In this document: in pieces, positions 1 to 7,595 of the stretch
Position numbering within the stretch: the first letter of the stretch is position 1
Layout of the letters: every line of letters begins with the position of its first letter
Source: Alkalilacustris brevis
GTDB lineage: Bacteria > Pseudomonadota > Alphaproteobacteria > Rhodobacterales > Rhodobacteraceae
Direction: 5' to 3'
Assembly (NCBI RefSeq): GCF_003350345.1
Contig: NZ_QNVJ01000074.1
Location: 1-37,272 of the forward strand
DNA length: 37,272 nt
Made by a program: the position numbers and the translations under genes
Notes under the pieces: model-generated
Told to the model about the DNA's origin: nothing
Seen by the model: only the letters and a program-made list of their open reading frames with translations
Database searches by the model: none

Positions 1-1
1 C

Positions 2-22
2 CGCCCGCCCCCCAGGCGGGCG
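2..22. repeat. Short G+C-rich inverted repeat at window edge
   Basis: Positions 2-9 are the exact reverse complement of 15-22, with a five-base loop. It could be the terminator stem of a gene lying to the left of the window, but no run of T follows, so this is only a structural observation. Confidence 0.4.
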
Positions 23-100
23 CATCCGCGCCCACCTCGGGCGAGCGCATGCCCTCTGGTCGGTACTGATTGAGTCCAACTCAACGCAACACGCTATAAT

Positions 101-133
101 GCGCTTCGGCAATTCAACGAATTGCCGAAGCGC
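101..133. terminator. Perfect 15-bp hairpin beyond the 3' end of the transglycosylase gene
   Basis: Positions 101-115 pair perfectly with 119-133 around a three-base loop. The element lies about 65 bases past the stop codon of the minus-strand transglycosylase gene and could end its transcript, although no U-run follows on that strand. On the plus strand it is followed by a T-rich stretch at 134-150 and could terminate a gene left of the window. A second pair of complementary octamers (153-160 and 189-196) lies between the hairpin and the gene. No coding sequence is recognisable in 1-197. Confidence 0.5.
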
Positions 134-197
134 TTCAACCTTCTGTTTTGTCGCAATTCCGATCCGAAACAGTCTATCAACTTTTTCTGGAATTGCT

Positions 198-2174
198 TTA
201 GCCGCCGCGCAACTCTTCGCTCAGGCGTAGATCCACCGGCCCGCCGTTGAGCCGCGCGCGATAAACATAGAGCGATTCCATCACCCGCATGATGTAGTTG
301 CGCGTTTCGGTGAAAGGCACGGATTCGATCCAGTCAATCGGATCGACACCGGCGTTGCGCGGGTCGCCCAGGCTCTGCACCCAGGTGCGGGGGCGGCCGG
401 GGCCTGCATTGTAGGCCGCCGCAACCAGAATGGTCGCATCGCCGAACTCGCCGATGAGCTGTTCAAGATAGCCCGCGCCCAGTTGCGCATTATAGGCCGC
501 GTCGCTGGTCAGCCGCCCCGCATCAAAGCCGATACCCAGCCGCCGCGCCACCAACTCGCCTGTCGAGGGCAGAAGCTGCATGAGCCCGCGCGCATCGGCG
601 GGGCTGATTACTGCCGCGTCGAATTCGCTTTCGCGCCGGGCGATGGCCAGCGCCAGTTCGGTGGGGATGCCAAGGTCCATTTCCGCCAGTTCGGTGAGCG
701 GAAAATAGGCATGAGGCACGATGATGCCGCGATTGGCGACAACCTTGCCCACGTTGACGGCCCAGTTCGGCTCTCCCAGTGCCAGGGCCAGATCACCAAG
801 CTGCCCGGCTTCCTCATGCTCCAGGTCCTGCGCAAGGTGCAGAAAGAAGCGCCGTGCCAGATGCCATTCGCCGGCCTCGCGCAGCAATAGCGCGGCCTGC
901 AGAACGGTGGAGTCGGCGAAAGAGGCTTCCTGCCAATGGGGGAAATCCGCATCTCCGGCAAGTGCCGGGTCCATCGGCAGCCCGGCGCGCTCGGCCGCGA
1001 GAAGACCGTAGAACGCGGTCTGGTGTTCGCCACCGAAGGCATAGGCGGCGCGGGCGCTCTCCTCGTCTCCCAATGCCTCATGCGCGCGGCCTTCCCAATA
1101 GCCCGCACGTGCAAGGCTGATCGGGGCGCCGACATTCACCCGCAGGTGCTGGAAATGCCGCAACGCGCGTGCCGGCTCGTCGAGATGCCGCAGCGCGATG
1201 AAGCCTGCAAGCCATTCCAGATCGGCGAAATCGGCGCCGCTTTCCAGAAAATGGTTCGCCGCCAGGTCATAGGCCCGTTGCGTGCGCCCTTCGCTCAGCT
1301 CGCGCCGCACCAGCCAGGCCCGCCAGCGCCCCCAGGCCTCGGGCCGGCCCAGCGACTCGGCGCTGACCGATCGCTCGATCGCCAGATCGGCCGCCGTGTC
1401 ATATAGCCGGTTGCCGATGCGCCAGTTGAACCTTTCCCAGGCGAGGCCGCCGTCATCAGCCAGCCCGGATGGCACCGCGTCGATCAGCGTGTTCACGCCC
1501 GAGACACGCTCGCGCAGCCCCAGCCGGGCCTCGGCCAGGCGCGCATGGCCGGGCGACAGCCTTGGCAGAAGGCGTTCGGCCTGCGCGCGTTCGCTCCGCC
1601 ACAGCAGCGCATCGAGGCGTTCGGCATGATGCGCCGCAAGCGTTTCGGCATGGCGCGACAAAAGCGCCTCTTCCTGTTGGCGTGTGAGGTCCATCTCGCG
1701 CCAGACGCGCACGGCCTCGGCGCGGGCGGCTTCGGCCTGACCGCGGGCTTCAAGCGCGGAAATCAGCGCGATTGCCCCCTCGGGTGTCTGTGGCGCGGCC
1801 CCGTCGAAATAGGCGACAACCTCGCCGGGCATGGCGGTTTCGGCCAGATCTTCCTCGCCCTGGCGGCGTAGCCAGGGCAGGCCGGGCCAGTCGGGGTTGG
1901 CCTGGATGAAGGCCTGATGCTCGTGCCAGGTGCCGTTGCCATTGCCGTCGCGCAGGCGATGCCAGTCGACCAGTGACAGCGCGACCGGCCCGGCGGCCTC
2001 GGCCAGGTTGCGCGCCTGCGTCCAGTTGCCTTGCCGGATCTCGGTCAGCGCCATGCCCAGCATACCCGCCGTCCGCACTGGCGGAGGGGAGCCCTGGGCC
2101 AGCACATCCGAAGGGACAACGGCAGGGAGAGACAGGCAGACGGCCAGAAGGACGCTGACAAGTTTTCGCGGCAT
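198..2174 (-). CDS. Soluble lytic murein transglycosylase (SLT family)
   Basis: This is a 658-residue periplasmic peptidoglycan lyase that cleaves MurNAc-GlcNAc bonds to form 1,6-anhydro ends during wall turnover. The first ~27 residues form a signal peptide (basic start, hydrophobic core, small residues near a DVLAQ cleavage region). A long alpha-helical superhelical region of Slt70 type fills residues ~30-480. The C-terminal catalytic domain carries the RRESEFD motif with the expected catalytic glutamate at E515, then ADARGLMQL and AAYNAGPGR, all hallmarks of lysozyme-like GH23 transglycosylases. Length fits Slt70-like proteins. It is divergent from dapA across about 165 bp. No strong ribosome-binding site precedes the start, but the signal peptide supports it. 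Confidence 0.93.
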   Translation of the reverse strand: MPRKLVSVLLAVCLSLPAVVPSDVLAQGSPPPVRTAGMLGMALTEIRQGNWTQARNLAEAAGPVALSLVDWHRLRDGNGNGTWHEHQAFIQANPDWPGLPWLRRQGEEDLAETAMPGEVVAYFDGAAPQTPEGAIALISALEARGQAEAARAEAVRVWREMDLTRQQEEALLSRHAETLAAHHAERLDALLWRSERAQAERLLPRLSPGHARLAEARLGLRERVSGVNTLIDAVPSGLADDGGLAWERFNWRIGNRLYDTAADLAIERSVSAESLGRPEAWGRWRAWLVRRELSEGRTQRAYDLAANHFLESGADFADLEWLAGFIALRHLDEPARALRHFQHLRVNVGAPISLARAGYWEGRAHEALGDEESARAAYAFGGEHQTAFYGLLAAERAGLPMDPALAGDADFPHWQEASFADSTVLQAALLLREAGEWHLARRFFLHLAQDLEHEEAGQLGDLALALGEPNWAVNVGKVVANRGIIVPHAYFPLTELAEMDLGIPTELALAIARRESEFDAAVISPADARGLMQLLPSTGELVARRLGIGFDAGRLTSDAAYNAQLGAGYLEQLIGEFGDATILVAAAYNAGPGRPRTWVQSLGDPRNAGVDPIDWIESVPFTETRNYIMRVMESLYVYRARLNGGPVDLRLSEELRGG

Positions 2175-2339
2175 GGGAGGCTTTCGGCTTGCAGTTTTCC
2201 TGCCGCAAGTCTAACGCCCGGATGCCGTGAGGCAAAACACAAACTTGGCAACGACCGGCTCGGGCCCTAGGCTGCGTCCGGTGCGGTCCCCGGGGTTTTC
2301 CGGGTTGACGGTAGATGATGTAGCGAGGAGGCAGGCGCG

Positions 2340-3215
2340 ATGTTCAGGGGCTCCATTCCCGCGCTGGTGACGCCGTTTCACAATGGCGCGGTCGATTTTG
2401 ACGCCCTGCGGGCGCTGGTAGAATGGCATGTCGAGCAAGGCAGTCACGGGATCGTTCCGGTGGGCACCACCGGCGAAAGCCCGACGCTGAGCCACGCAGA
2501 ACACGAGAAAGTCATCGAAGAGGTGGTCAAGGCCGCCGGAGGGCGCATCCCGGTCATCGCGGGCGCGGGCAGCAACAACACCACCGAGGCGGTGCGCTTC
2601 ATGCGGCATGCCGAAAGCGTCGGCGCCGATGCCGCGCTGGTGGTGACGCCCTACTACAACAAGCCCACGCAGTCCGGCATGATCGAACATTTTCGCGTGC
2701 TGCATGACTGCTGCGAACTTCCGATCATCATCTACAACATCCCCGGCCGCTCGGTCGTGGACATGCTTCCCGACACGATGGGCCAGCTTGCGAAACTGCC
2801 GCGCATCATCGGCGTCAAGGATGCCACGGGCGATGTCGTGCGCGTATCGCGCCAGCGCGAGACCTGCGGGCCGGATTTTGTCCAGCTTTCGGGCGAGGAT
2901 GCTTCGGCGCTCGGCTTCAATGCGCATGGGGGCGTTGGCTGCATCTCGGTCACGGCCAATGTGGCGCCGCGGCTCTGTGCCGAGTTTCAGGAGGCGACGC
3001 TGCGGGGCGATTACGCCGCCGCGCTCGAATATCAGGACAAGCTGATGCCGCTGCACCGCGCGATCTTTCTCGAGCCGGGTGTGGCCGGGGCGAAATATGC
3101 GCTCTCGCGGTTGGGGCATTGCCGCAACGAGGTGCGCTTGCCGCTGGTCGGCGTGACCGATGGCGTGGCCGAGCAGATCGACGCCGCTATGCGCCACGCT
3201 TCGCTGATCAACTGA
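2340..3215 (+). CDS. dapA: 4-hydroxy-tetrahydrodipicolinate synthase
   Basis: DapA condenses pyruvate with aspartate semialdehyde in the first committed step of the diaminopimelate/lysine pathway in the cytoplasm. The protein has 291 residues, normal for the family, and is a single TIM barrel. The threonine pair in GTTGESPT (T43, T44), the tyrosine of YNIPGRS (Y132) and the Schiff-base lysine in GVKDATGD (K160) are all present. An AGGAGG ribosome-binding site at 2326-2331 sits 8 bases before the ATG and fixes the start. It is a single gene, divergent from the transglycosylase gene and convergent with the TSUP gene. Both neighbours' products relate to peptidoglycan, but shared control is not evident. 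Confidence 0.96.
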   Translation: MFRGSIPALVTPFHNGAVDFDALRALVEWHVEQGSHGIVPVGTTGESPTLSHAEHEKVIEEVVKAAGGRIPVIAGAGSNNTTEAVRFMRHAESVGADAALVVTPYYNKPTQSGMIEHFRVLHDCCELPIIIYNIPGRSVVDMLPDTMGQLAKLPRIIGVKDATGDVVRVSRQRETCGPDFVQLSGEDASALGFNAHGGVGCISVTANVAPRLCAEFQEATLRGDYAAALEYQDKLMPLHRAIFLEPGVAGAKYALSRLGHCRNEVRLPLVGVTDGVAEQIDAAMRHASLIN

Positions 3216-3247
3216 TACCGGCCGGGGCCCGGGGCCAGCGCCCTTCC

Positions 3248-4009
3248 TCAGCCGGTGGTGGCCAGGTATAGAATCCGCACGGCGATCAGGCCCAGTACAC
3301 CCAGGATCAGCTTGTCGAAAACCTGCGCGGGCAGGCGCCGCCCGATCCAGGCGCCCACCGGCATTCCCAGCGCCAGCACTGCCGCTCCGGCAAACCCCAG
3401 CAGGAAGCGCGGCCCGTCGAGAATGCCCAGCGCAATCAGCATCGGCACCTGCGGCAGCATCATCGCCACGAAGAAGGCCGACGCCGTTGCGATGAATTGC
3501 GGTCGCTCCAGCCGCATCGCATTGAGAAAGGTCAGCGACGCCGGCGCCGACAGCCCGGTCGCGCCCTGCAGCACCCCGGCGAGCATCCCGGCAGGAAAGG
3601 CAAGCCTGCGCGCAATAGTGTATCCAAGGCGAAAGCTCGGCCGCAGCACCCGCAGCCCGATATAGCCCAACACCGCAAGCGCCACCGCGATCGACAGTGC
3701 CTCGGGTGGTAGCCAGGCCAGCAACAGGTTGCCGACCACCGCGCCCAGCACGCCGGCTGCGAGAAACCGCACCACGAAACCGCGCTCCAGCAACGAGGCC
3801 CGGTACCCCCAGGCCTGCCAGACATTGGTCAGGATGTTCGGGACAATCATCACCGCCACGGCAAAACGCACGTCGAAAGCCATGGTCAGCGCCGGCACGG
3901 CCAGGATCGGCGCACCGGCCCCCGTCGCGCCCTTCAGGACGCCGCCCATCAATATACCAAGTATCGCCCAGATCATTGCGGCCCCGTGCTCAATCCATCG
4001 TTCCGCCAT
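3248..4009 (-). CDS. TSUP (TauE/SafE) family membrane permease
   Basis: This 253-residue protein consists almost entirely of hydrophobic segments, about eight, as expected for the TauE/SafE sulfite/sulfonate exporter family. The first repeat carries the typical small-residue pattern GGVLKGATGAGAP, and the second repeat carries a similar GVLQGATGLSAP at mid-protein. This internal duplication is a family hallmark. The substrate cannot be told from sequence: members move sulfite, sulfoacetate, sulfolactate or other organic anions. The start at 4009 is uncertain, since a second ATG at 3976 opens directly on the first membrane segment and neither has a clear ribosome-binding site. Confidence 0.85.
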   Translation of the reverse strand: MAERWIEHGAAMIWAILGILMGGVLKGATGAGAPILAVPALTMAFDVRFAVAVMIVPNILTNVWQAWGYRASLLERGFVVRFLAAGVLGAVVGNLLLAWLPPEALSIAVALAVLGYIGLRVLRPSFRLGYTIARRLAFPAGMLAGVLQGATGLSAPASLTFLNAMRLERPQFIATASAFFVAMMLPQVPMLIALGILDGPRFLLGFAGAAVLALGMPVGAWIGRRLPAQVFDKLILGVLGLIAVRILYLATTG

Positions 4010-4104
4010 GCCCGACCGTGGCGATAGGGTGCATCTGTTTGCCCGGGGGACCTAAACCATTAGCCACGGGGCACTTCACCAGGGTGGTCTGCAAGGGGCA
4101 AGAG

Positions 4105-4890
4105 TCAGTCATCCGTGACGGGCGCACGCAAGAACACCGGCTTGTCTTGCGCGGACAATTCCGGTGCGTGGCGATAGCCGCCGGCGTCAAACTCCAGCAG
4201 CGCCTCGGGGTCGCTCAGTCGGTTCTCGCAGATGAAGCGCGCCATCGCCCCGCGCGCCTTCTTGGCATGGAAACTGATGACCCTGGGCGGTTTGCCCGCA
4301 CGCTCTTCCATGAAGACGGGCGTGATGACCCGCGGCTTCAGCGCCTTGAGGTCCACCGCGCCGAAATACTCCTGCGAGGCGCAGTTGACCAGCACTTCGG
4401 TTCCCTGCTCTGCAGCCAGATCGTTGAGCGCCTTCGCCAGCCGGTCGCCCCACCATTCATAAAGGTTGCTCCCGCGCGGGGTTTTCAGCCGCGACCCCAT
4501 CTCAAGCCGGTAGGGCTGGATCGCATCCAGCGGGCGCAGCAACCCATAAAGCCCGGACAGGATGCGCAAATGCCCCTGCGCCCAGCGCAGCGCGTCCTCG
4601 TCGAGGCTGCGCGCCTCAAGCCCCGCATAGGTGTCGCCGGCGAAGGCCATTGCGGCCGGACGCAGGCTGTCCGGGTCAGGGGTGTCCGAAAAGGCCGCAA
4701 ATCGCGCCTGATTCAATTGCGCCAGCTTGTCGCTGATCCCCATGAGCCGTTTGATGCCAGCAGCATCCAGTTGCCGCGCGACCTGCGCCAACTCCAGCGC
4801 CGAGCCGGCGAAAGCGGGCATGGTGGGCTGCACCGGCTCGGGCGGTTCGGACCAGTCAAGCCGCTTTGCGGGCGAAAGGACAATGAGCAT
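4105..4890 (-). CDS. yaaA: Peroxide stress protein YaaA (DUF328/UPF0246)
   Basis: This 261-residue protein matches the YaaA family along its whole length, including the opening LIVLSPAKRLDW, the central GLYGLLRPLDAIQPYRLEMG and the late ISFHAKKARG. In E. coli, YaaA limits free intracellular iron during hydrogen peroxide stress and so protects DNA; the structure suggests a DNA-binding fold. It is cytoplasmic. An AGGAGG site lies 8 bases ahead of the start. It is divergent from the YggT gene. No OxyR-type site was recognised upstream. Confidence 0.92.
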   Translation of the reverse strand: MLIVLSPAKRLDWSEPPEPVQPTMPAFAGSALELAQVARQLDAAGIKRLMGISDKLAQLNQARFAAFSDTPDPDSLRPAAMAFAGDTYAGLEARSLDEDALRWAQGHLRILSGLYGLLRPLDAIQPYRLEMGSRLKTPRGSNLYEWWGDRLAKALNDLAAEQGTEVLVNCASQEYFGAVDLKALKPRVITPVFMEERAGKPPRVISFHAKKARGAMARFICENRLSDPEALLEFDAGGYRHAPELSAQDKPVFLRAPVTDD

Positions 4891-5028
4891 CGGCAGAACC
4901 TCCTGTCAGACCGGCGCGAACCTAGCTAAAAAACGGGCAGTGTCCAGAAGGCGGTTGCCCTTCGCGCGGCCGGGCTTTACCTGTGATTGCGCAATCGCCA
5001 CCGCATTCCAGACAAGGGGCCAGAAGCC

Positions 5029-5316
5029 ATGCTTTCGTTGATGCAAATCATCCTGCTGATCCTGAATATCGTTTGGTTTCTGGTGATCATCCACATCATT
5101 CTGAGCTGGCTGATCAACTTTCAGGTGATCAATCTGCGTCAGCCCATCGTCGCCTCGATCTGGGATGGGCTGAACCGCCTGCTCGAGCCGATCTACATGC
5201 GCATACGCCGTTTCCTGCCCGATCTGGGCGGGATCGACCTGGCGCCGCTGGTCCTGCTGATCGGGATTTATGCGCTGCAGGTCGTCATACAGAACAACAT
5301 GCACCTGTTCATCTGA
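5029..5316 (+). CDS. YggT family small membrane protein
   Basis: This is a 95-residue integral membrane protein with two hydrophobic segments, one at the N-terminus (residues ~5-27) and one near the C-terminus (~70-90). Between them is the conserved stretch PIYMRIRRFLP with its Pro/Arg pattern. The family is linked to cell shape, envelope integrity and in plants to thylakoid organisation, but its molecular role is not settled. I chose the ATG at 5029 rather than the in-frame start at 4987, because the upstream residues are polar and not family-like. Its stop is 9 bases before recQ, so the two are probably co-transcribed. Confidence 0.88.
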   Translation: MLSLMQIILLILNIVWFLVIIHIILSWLINFQVINLRQPIVASIWDGLNRLLEPIYMRIRRFLPDLGGIDLAPLVLLIGIYALQVVIQNNMHLFI

Positions 5317-5325
5317 CGCCGCCGG

Positions 5326-7383
5326 ATGCCGCGCGACGATACCTCTCCCCAAGCGCTGCTTTCTGCCGTTTTCGGCTTTTCCGGTTTTCGTCCGGGGCAG
5401 GCCGAAATCGTCGCGGCCGTCACTGCCGGGCGCGACACGCTGGCGATCATGCCCACCGGCGGGGGCAAATCGCTTTGCTACCAGCTGCCGGCTCTGTGCC
5501 GCGAGGGCGTGACGCTGGTGGTCTCACCACTCATTGCCTTGATGCGCGACCAAGTGCGCGCCTTGCGCGAGGCCGGCGTGGTGGCGGGGGCGCTGACCTC
5601 TGGCAACACCGATTCTGAGACCGACGAGGTGTTGCGCACGCTCACCGACGGCAGCCTCAAGCTTCTCTACATGGCGCCCGAGCGGCTGGCTTCGGGCGGG
5701 ACGCTTTCGCTGCTGCGCCGGGCAGGGTGCAGCATGATCGCCGTGGACGAGGCCCATTGCGTCAGCCAGTGGGGGCATGATTTCCGCCCCGATTACCTGC
5801 GTATCGGCACGCTCAGGCAACAGCTTGGCGTGCCGCTGGCGGCCTTCACCGCCACCGCCGACGCCGAAACCCGCGCCGAGATCGTCACCCGGCTGTTCGA
5901 CGGCCAGACGCCCGAAACCTTTCTGCGCGGGTTCGACCGGCCCAACATCCGCCTGGCCTTTGCCGTCAAGAACCGCCCGCGCGCCCAGATCGAGGGCTTT
6001 GCCGCCGCGCGAAGGGGGCAATCGGGGATCGTCTATTGCGGAACCCGCGCGCGCACCGAAACCCTTGCGCGCGCGCTGTCCGAGGCCGGCCACGCCGCCG
6101 TGGCCTATCACGGCGGGATGGAGCCCGACGCCCGCCGCGAGGTCGAGCGGCGCTTTCAGCAGGAAGACGGGCTGATCGTCGTGGCCACCGTGGCCTTCGG
6201 CATGGGGGTGGACAAGCCCGACATCCGCTGGGTGGCCCATTCCGACCTGCCCAAATCCATCGAGGCCTATTACCAGGAGATCGGCCGCGCCGGGCGCGAT
6301 GGCGCGCCGGCTGATACGCTTACGCTTTTCGGCGCCGATGACATCCGCCTGCGCCGATCCCAGATTGACGAGGGGCTTGCCCCCGCTGAACGCAAATCCG
6401 CCGATCACGCACGGCTGAACGCGCTGCTTGGTCTGGCCGAGGCCACCAAATGCCGCCGCCGCGTGCTGCTGGGCTATTTCGGCGAGGACAGCACTGATTG
6501 CGGCAATTGCGACCTGTGCGCGCAGCCGGCAAAGCTGTTCGATGCCACCGAGGCGGTGCGCAAGGCGCTTTCGGCAGTGCTGCGCACAGGCGAAAGCTTT
6601 GGCGCGGGGCATCTGATCGACCTTCTGACCGGCAAGACCACCGACAAGATCGCCCAGCGTGGGCATGACCAACTGCCCACCTTTGGCGTTGGCCGCGACA
6701 TGGGCCGCAACGCCTGGCAGGCGGTGTTTCGGCAGATGATGGGCCACGATCTGCTGCGTCCCGATCCCGAACGCCACGGCGCCCTGCGTATGACCGAAGC
6801 CGCTCGCCCGATCCTGCGCGGCGAGACCGCGATCAACCTGCGCGCCGATTCGGTCGAGGCCGCGCGCAACAGCAGCCGCCCCGAGCCCCGTGCGCTGGTC
6901 TCGGACGAGGACGCGCCGCTGCTGTCGGCGCTCAAGGCAAAGCGCCGCGCCCTGGCCGAGGAGGCGCGCGTGCCCGCCTATGTCATCTTCACCGACCGCA
7001 CGCTGATCGAAATGGCTGAAAAGCGGCCGCAAACCTTGGATGACATGGCCGGAATCACCGGGGTCGGGGCCACCAAGCTGGAGCGCTACGGCGACACGTT
7101 CCTTGCAGTGATCCTGGGCGAAGCCCCGCCGGAGATGCACCCGGCGCGCCGGCGGCTGGCCGGGCGGGATGGCGGCGCACTGCATGACCGGCTGGCAGTT
7201 GCGCAACGCGATCTGGAGCGCGGGCCAATTGGGACGGAAAAGCCGCTGAGCTGCTCGCCCGCGCTTATCGCGCGGATCGCACAGCAGCGCCCTCGCGATT
7301 ACGCGGCGCTCTTGCAATTGCTTGGCCCGCGGCGCGCAGAGCGCTTCGCTGATGCGTTTCTGAAGATACTGCGTGACAGCTGA
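5326..7383 (+). CDS. recQ: ATP-dependent DNA helicase RecQ
   Basis: RecQ is a 3'-5' DNA helicase for recombinational repair and restart of stalled forks. The 685-residue protein has a Walker A motif PTGGGKS (K48), a DEAH box at D141-H144 followed by the RecQ-specific CVSQWGHDFRPDY, and helicase motif VI around IGRAGRDG. The zinc-binding RQC cluster is intact, with C376, C392, C395 and C398. An HRDC domain follows near residues 520-610 (FTDRTLIEMAEKRPQT, ITGVGATKLERYG). The tail after HRDC is somewhat long. It lies downstream of the YggT gene with a 9-base gap, implying one transcript. Confidence 0.96.
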   Translation: MPRDDTSPQALLSAVFGFSGFRPGQAEIVAAVTAGRDTLAIMPTGGGKSLCYQLPALCREGVTLVVSPLIALMRDQVRALREAGVVAGALTSGNTDSETDEVLRTLTDGSLKLLYMAPERLASGGTLSLLRRAGCSMIAVDEAHCVSQWGHDFRPDYLRIGTLRQQLGVPLAAFTATADAETRAEIVTRLFDGQTPETFLRGFDRPNIRLAFAVKNRPRAQIEGFAAARRGQSGIVYCGTRARTETLARALSEAGHAAVAYHGGMEPDARREVERRFQQEDGLIVVATVAFGMGVDKPDIRWVAHSDLPKSIEAYYQEIGRAGRDGAPADTLTLFGADDIRLRRSQIDEGLAPAERKSADHARLNALLGLAEATKCRRRVLLGYFGEDSTDCGNCDLCAQPAKLFDATEAVRKALSAVLRTGESFGAGHLIDLLTGKTTDKIAQRGHDQLPTFGVGRDMGRNAWQAVFRQMMGHDLLRPDPERHGALRMTEAARPILRGETAINLRADSVEAARNSSRPEPRALVSDEDAPLLSALKAKRRALAEEARVPAYVIFTDRTLIEMAEKRPQTLDDMAGITGVGATKLERYGDTFLAVILGEAPPEMHPARRRLAGRDGGALHDRLAVAQRDLERGPIGTEKPLSCSPALIARIAQQRPRDYAALLQLLGPRRAERFADAFLKILRDS

Positions 7384-7487
7384 GGCCACTGGAGCGTGCC
7401 GGAGGTCCGCTTCTGCACCGCTGTGCTTGCGGCGGGGGCCTTTCGCGCCTCGGTTGCCATTTGCCGACTGGTTCGTGGCGAAAACCC

Positions 7488-7505
7488 TCGTGCCGCGCGG
7501 CACGA
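7488..7505. promoter_or_regulatory. 18-bp perfect palindrome upstream of the SelD-fusion gene
   Basis: An uninterrupted palindrome with half-site TCGTGCCGC lies in the 212-base gap between recQ and the fused selD gene, about 90 bases before the latter's start. It has no loop and no T-run, so a protein-binding site is more plausible than a terminator. Its function is unknown. Confidence 0.35.
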
Positions 7506-7595
7506 TATGACGGGCCTTGGCTGTGCCCCCCTCGCCGTTGCGGCAGTGGCGCGCTATCGTCACGCCCGGACCCGCCGCCACGAAAGTGAGACAAG

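Noticed and set aside
95-100. TATAAT as a promoter for a plus-strand transcript
   Set aside because: The best -35-like hexamer (TTGAGT at 70-75) is 19 bases away and no gene follows on this strand, so I did not list it as a promoter.
3216-3247. G+C-rich self-complementary sequence between dapA and the TSUP gene as a shared terminator
   Set aside because: No clear unique stem and no T-run on either strand, so a terminator call is not supported.
5524-7581. A 685-codon open frame on the minus strand opposite recQ
   Set aside because: It is antisense to an unmistakable RecQ helicase and its translation is low in hydrophobic core patterns and matches no family. Long antisense frames are expected at this G+C content.
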